22,618 nucleotides of DNA. It comes from Bacteroidota bacterium. Lineage in GTDB: Bacteria > Bacteroidota > Bacteroidia > Chitinophagales > Chitinophagaceae. Below, piece after piece: positions 21,412 to 22,618 of the stretch. The notes beneath the pieces are model-generated. The model was not told where the DNA came from. It was given only the letters and a program-made list of their open reading frames with translations, and did not search any database. Location: NCBI GenBank assembly GCA_023436425.1, contig JAEZJD010000184.1, positions 1-22,618 on the forward strand, read 5' to 3'. A program made the position numbers and the translations under genes. The number at the start of each line of letters is the position of its first letter. Within the stretch, counting starts at the first letter, position 1.

Positions 21412-22618
21412 ATGCAAATAGATAAGATCACGTTTAGCGATATCTCGATTTTTCATCACGAAGAAGAATTCTCCATCTTTCACAAATTAAACTTTACAAA
21501 AACGTTTGGTGGAAAGGAATGGCTCCGGCGTTTTTTCTCAGAACCACACCACGACATCAATAGAGTAATAGGTACGCAAAGCATTATTAAAACGCTTCTT
21601 AATCATCTTGACGACTGGCCTTCAGAAATCACGAATGGAACGGTGCTAATGATGGATAAGTTTCTTGATTACAATCTGGATCCGGTGCCTGAAAATGCGA
21701 ATGTGGTCAATAGTTTTTCTTACAGGATTTTGCATTCGCAGGACTATTCCATGATCAAATATTCAGTAAAGCATTTTGCTGATTTTTACCGCGGGTTGAA
21801 GAAACTCTTGCTGCTCTTCAAAGGGGTCGAATTGCCGCCGCACCTCAGTTTCTACCTTGAGCGAATTGTAAAATTGCTGCACGAACTTCCACTTCAGCAA
21901 CTTTCCAACACTACTGCTGACGAAAAGTTTTCGGCTGAAACCAATTTGTACTACGCATATAATCTACGTGTTCGCTACAAAGCGGCTTCACTGGAGTTGA
22001 TCGACATCTTCGGCAGAATTGAAGCGTGGTATTCGATGGCTATGGCGGTAAAGACATTTGATCTTCATTTTCCGGAGTTTATCGATCAGGAGGAACCTTA
22101 TTTTAGCGCTGAAGGATTGTACCATTTGCTGTTGCAAAAGCCAGTTCCTTACGATCTCGCCCTCAAGCCGCAGGAAAACTTTTTATTTCTCACCGGTGCA
22201 AACATGGCGGGTAAAAGCACATTGATAAAAGCTGTTGGTTCATCAGTTTTTCTGGCGCATATCGGCATGGGCGTGCCTGCAAACCACATGAAACTGTCGC
22301 TGTTTGATGGCCTGCTAACCAACATAAACGTTTCCGACAACATCGCGAAAGGAGAAAGCTACTTTTTCAACGAAGTGCAAAGGATAAAGAATACTATCTA
22401 TAAAATAAATGACGGCAAAAAATGGCTGGTCTTAATTGACGAACTGTTTAAAGGCACCAATGTGCAGGATGCAATGAAATGCTCGCTGGCAGTGATTAAG
22501 GGACTAATAAAAATCAAAAGCTCCGTTTTTATTTTATCAACCCATCTTTACGAAATAGGTGAGGAGTTGAAGAATTATCCAAACATCGCTTTTAAATTTT
22601 TTGAAACTACTGTAACTG
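21412..22618 (+). CDS. MutS-like ATPase lacking the mismatch-recognition domain (3' end cut)
   Basis: 402 codons from the ATG at 21412, open to the window edge; no in-frame stop. No mismatch-binding domain (no FxE motif). The N-terminal 240 residues are a helical core/clamp like MutS domain III. The ATPase domain has Walker A TGANMAGKST (residues 261-270), NVSDNIAKGESYFFNEV (the conserved 'gdsl..G.S.F..Em' region), Walker B LIDELFKGTN (Asp343, Glu344), and the switch STHLYEI with His378. Bacteroidota carry several such short MutS-family proteins. This one could act in recombination or strand-exchange control like MutS2, but lacks a visible Smr domain in what remains; the true C-terminus is outside. 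It begins 41 nt after the dihydroorotase stop, with TAATTTTC (21390-21397) as a possible imperfect -7 box. Confidence 0.85.
   Translation, partial: MQIDKITFSDISIFHHEEEFSIFHKLNFTKTFGGKEWLRRFFSEPHHDINRVIGTQSIIKTLLNHLDDWPSEITNGTVLMMDKFLDYNLDPVPENANVVNSFSYRILHSQDYSMIKYSVKHFADFYRGLKKLLLLFKGVELPPHLSFYLERIVKLLHELPLQQLSNTTADEKFSAETNLYYAYNLRVRYKAASLELIDIFGRIEAWYSMAMAVKTFDLHFPEFIDQEEPYFSAEGLYHLLLQKPVPYDLALKPQENFLFLTGANMAGKSTLIKAVGSSVFLAHIGMGVPANHMKLSLFDGLLTNINVSDNIAKGESYFFNEVQRIKNTIYKINDGKKWLVLIDELFKGTNVQDAMKCSLAVIKGLIKIKSSVFILSTHLYEIGEELKNYPNIAFKFFETTVT

Noticed and set aside
1..22618. CRISPR array, tRNA/rRNA, transposase, phage or toxin-antitoxin genes
   Set aside because: Looked for in intergenic spaces and frames; none seen.

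Overview
The window looks like ordinary chromosomal DNA from a member of the Bacteroidota, probably close to the Chitinophagaceae. Evidence: moderate GC content; no strong Shine-Dalgarno sequences; repeated matches to the Bacteroidota -7 box TAnnTTTG just upstream of several starts; and typical lineage genes (YpdA-type reductase, Wzi-type beta-barrel, Asp-box propeller protein, 508-residue signal peptidase I, short MutS-like ATPase). I see no phage, insertion sequence, CRISPR array, rRNA or tRNA.

Layout. 1-437: 3' end of an RmlD-like sugar-nucleotide reductase. 450-2236 (minus): two-domain universal stress protein, then arginase with its own promoter. 2565-6432 (plus): chromosome-partition ATPase Smc and a DUF486-type four-helix membrane protein. 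6451-7467 (minus): secreted Asp-box propeller protein. 7620-8174 (plus): YceI-family protein behind a clear promoter that contains a 14-bp palindrome. 8276-8548: small unknown protein. 8599-9591 (minus): YpdA-like reductase, divergent from an acetyl-CoA acetyltransferase (9703-10884), which converges on a SemiSWEET transporter. 11226-11540: small lipoprotein. 11610-12596: pyruvate dehydrogenase E1 beta. 12597-12886: a terminator, then a promoter-like site followed by a second terminator, which could be a short RNA or a leader. 12887-16278: sigma-54-type response regulator without a DNA-binding domain, signal peptidase I, an intrinsic terminator, and cytidine deaminase. 16348-19985 (minus): apparent three-gene operon of Wzi-like barrel, ATP-grasp-like protein and outer-membrane channel-like protein. 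20027-21370 (plus): dihydroorotase broken by one in-frame TAG. 21412-22618: MutS-like ATPase, cut by the window end.

Most genes are housekeeping (chromosome segregation, pyruvate and acetyl-CoA metabolism, pyrimidine metabolism, protein export). The points most worth a second look are the interrupted dihydroorotase, the promoter-plus-terminator unit before the response regulator, the response regulator's missing HTH and altered GAFTGA loop, the Wzi/ATP-grasp/channel operon, and the palindromes around yceI. I found no clear evidence of a wholly new multi-gene system; the ATP-grasp operon is the nearest candidate.
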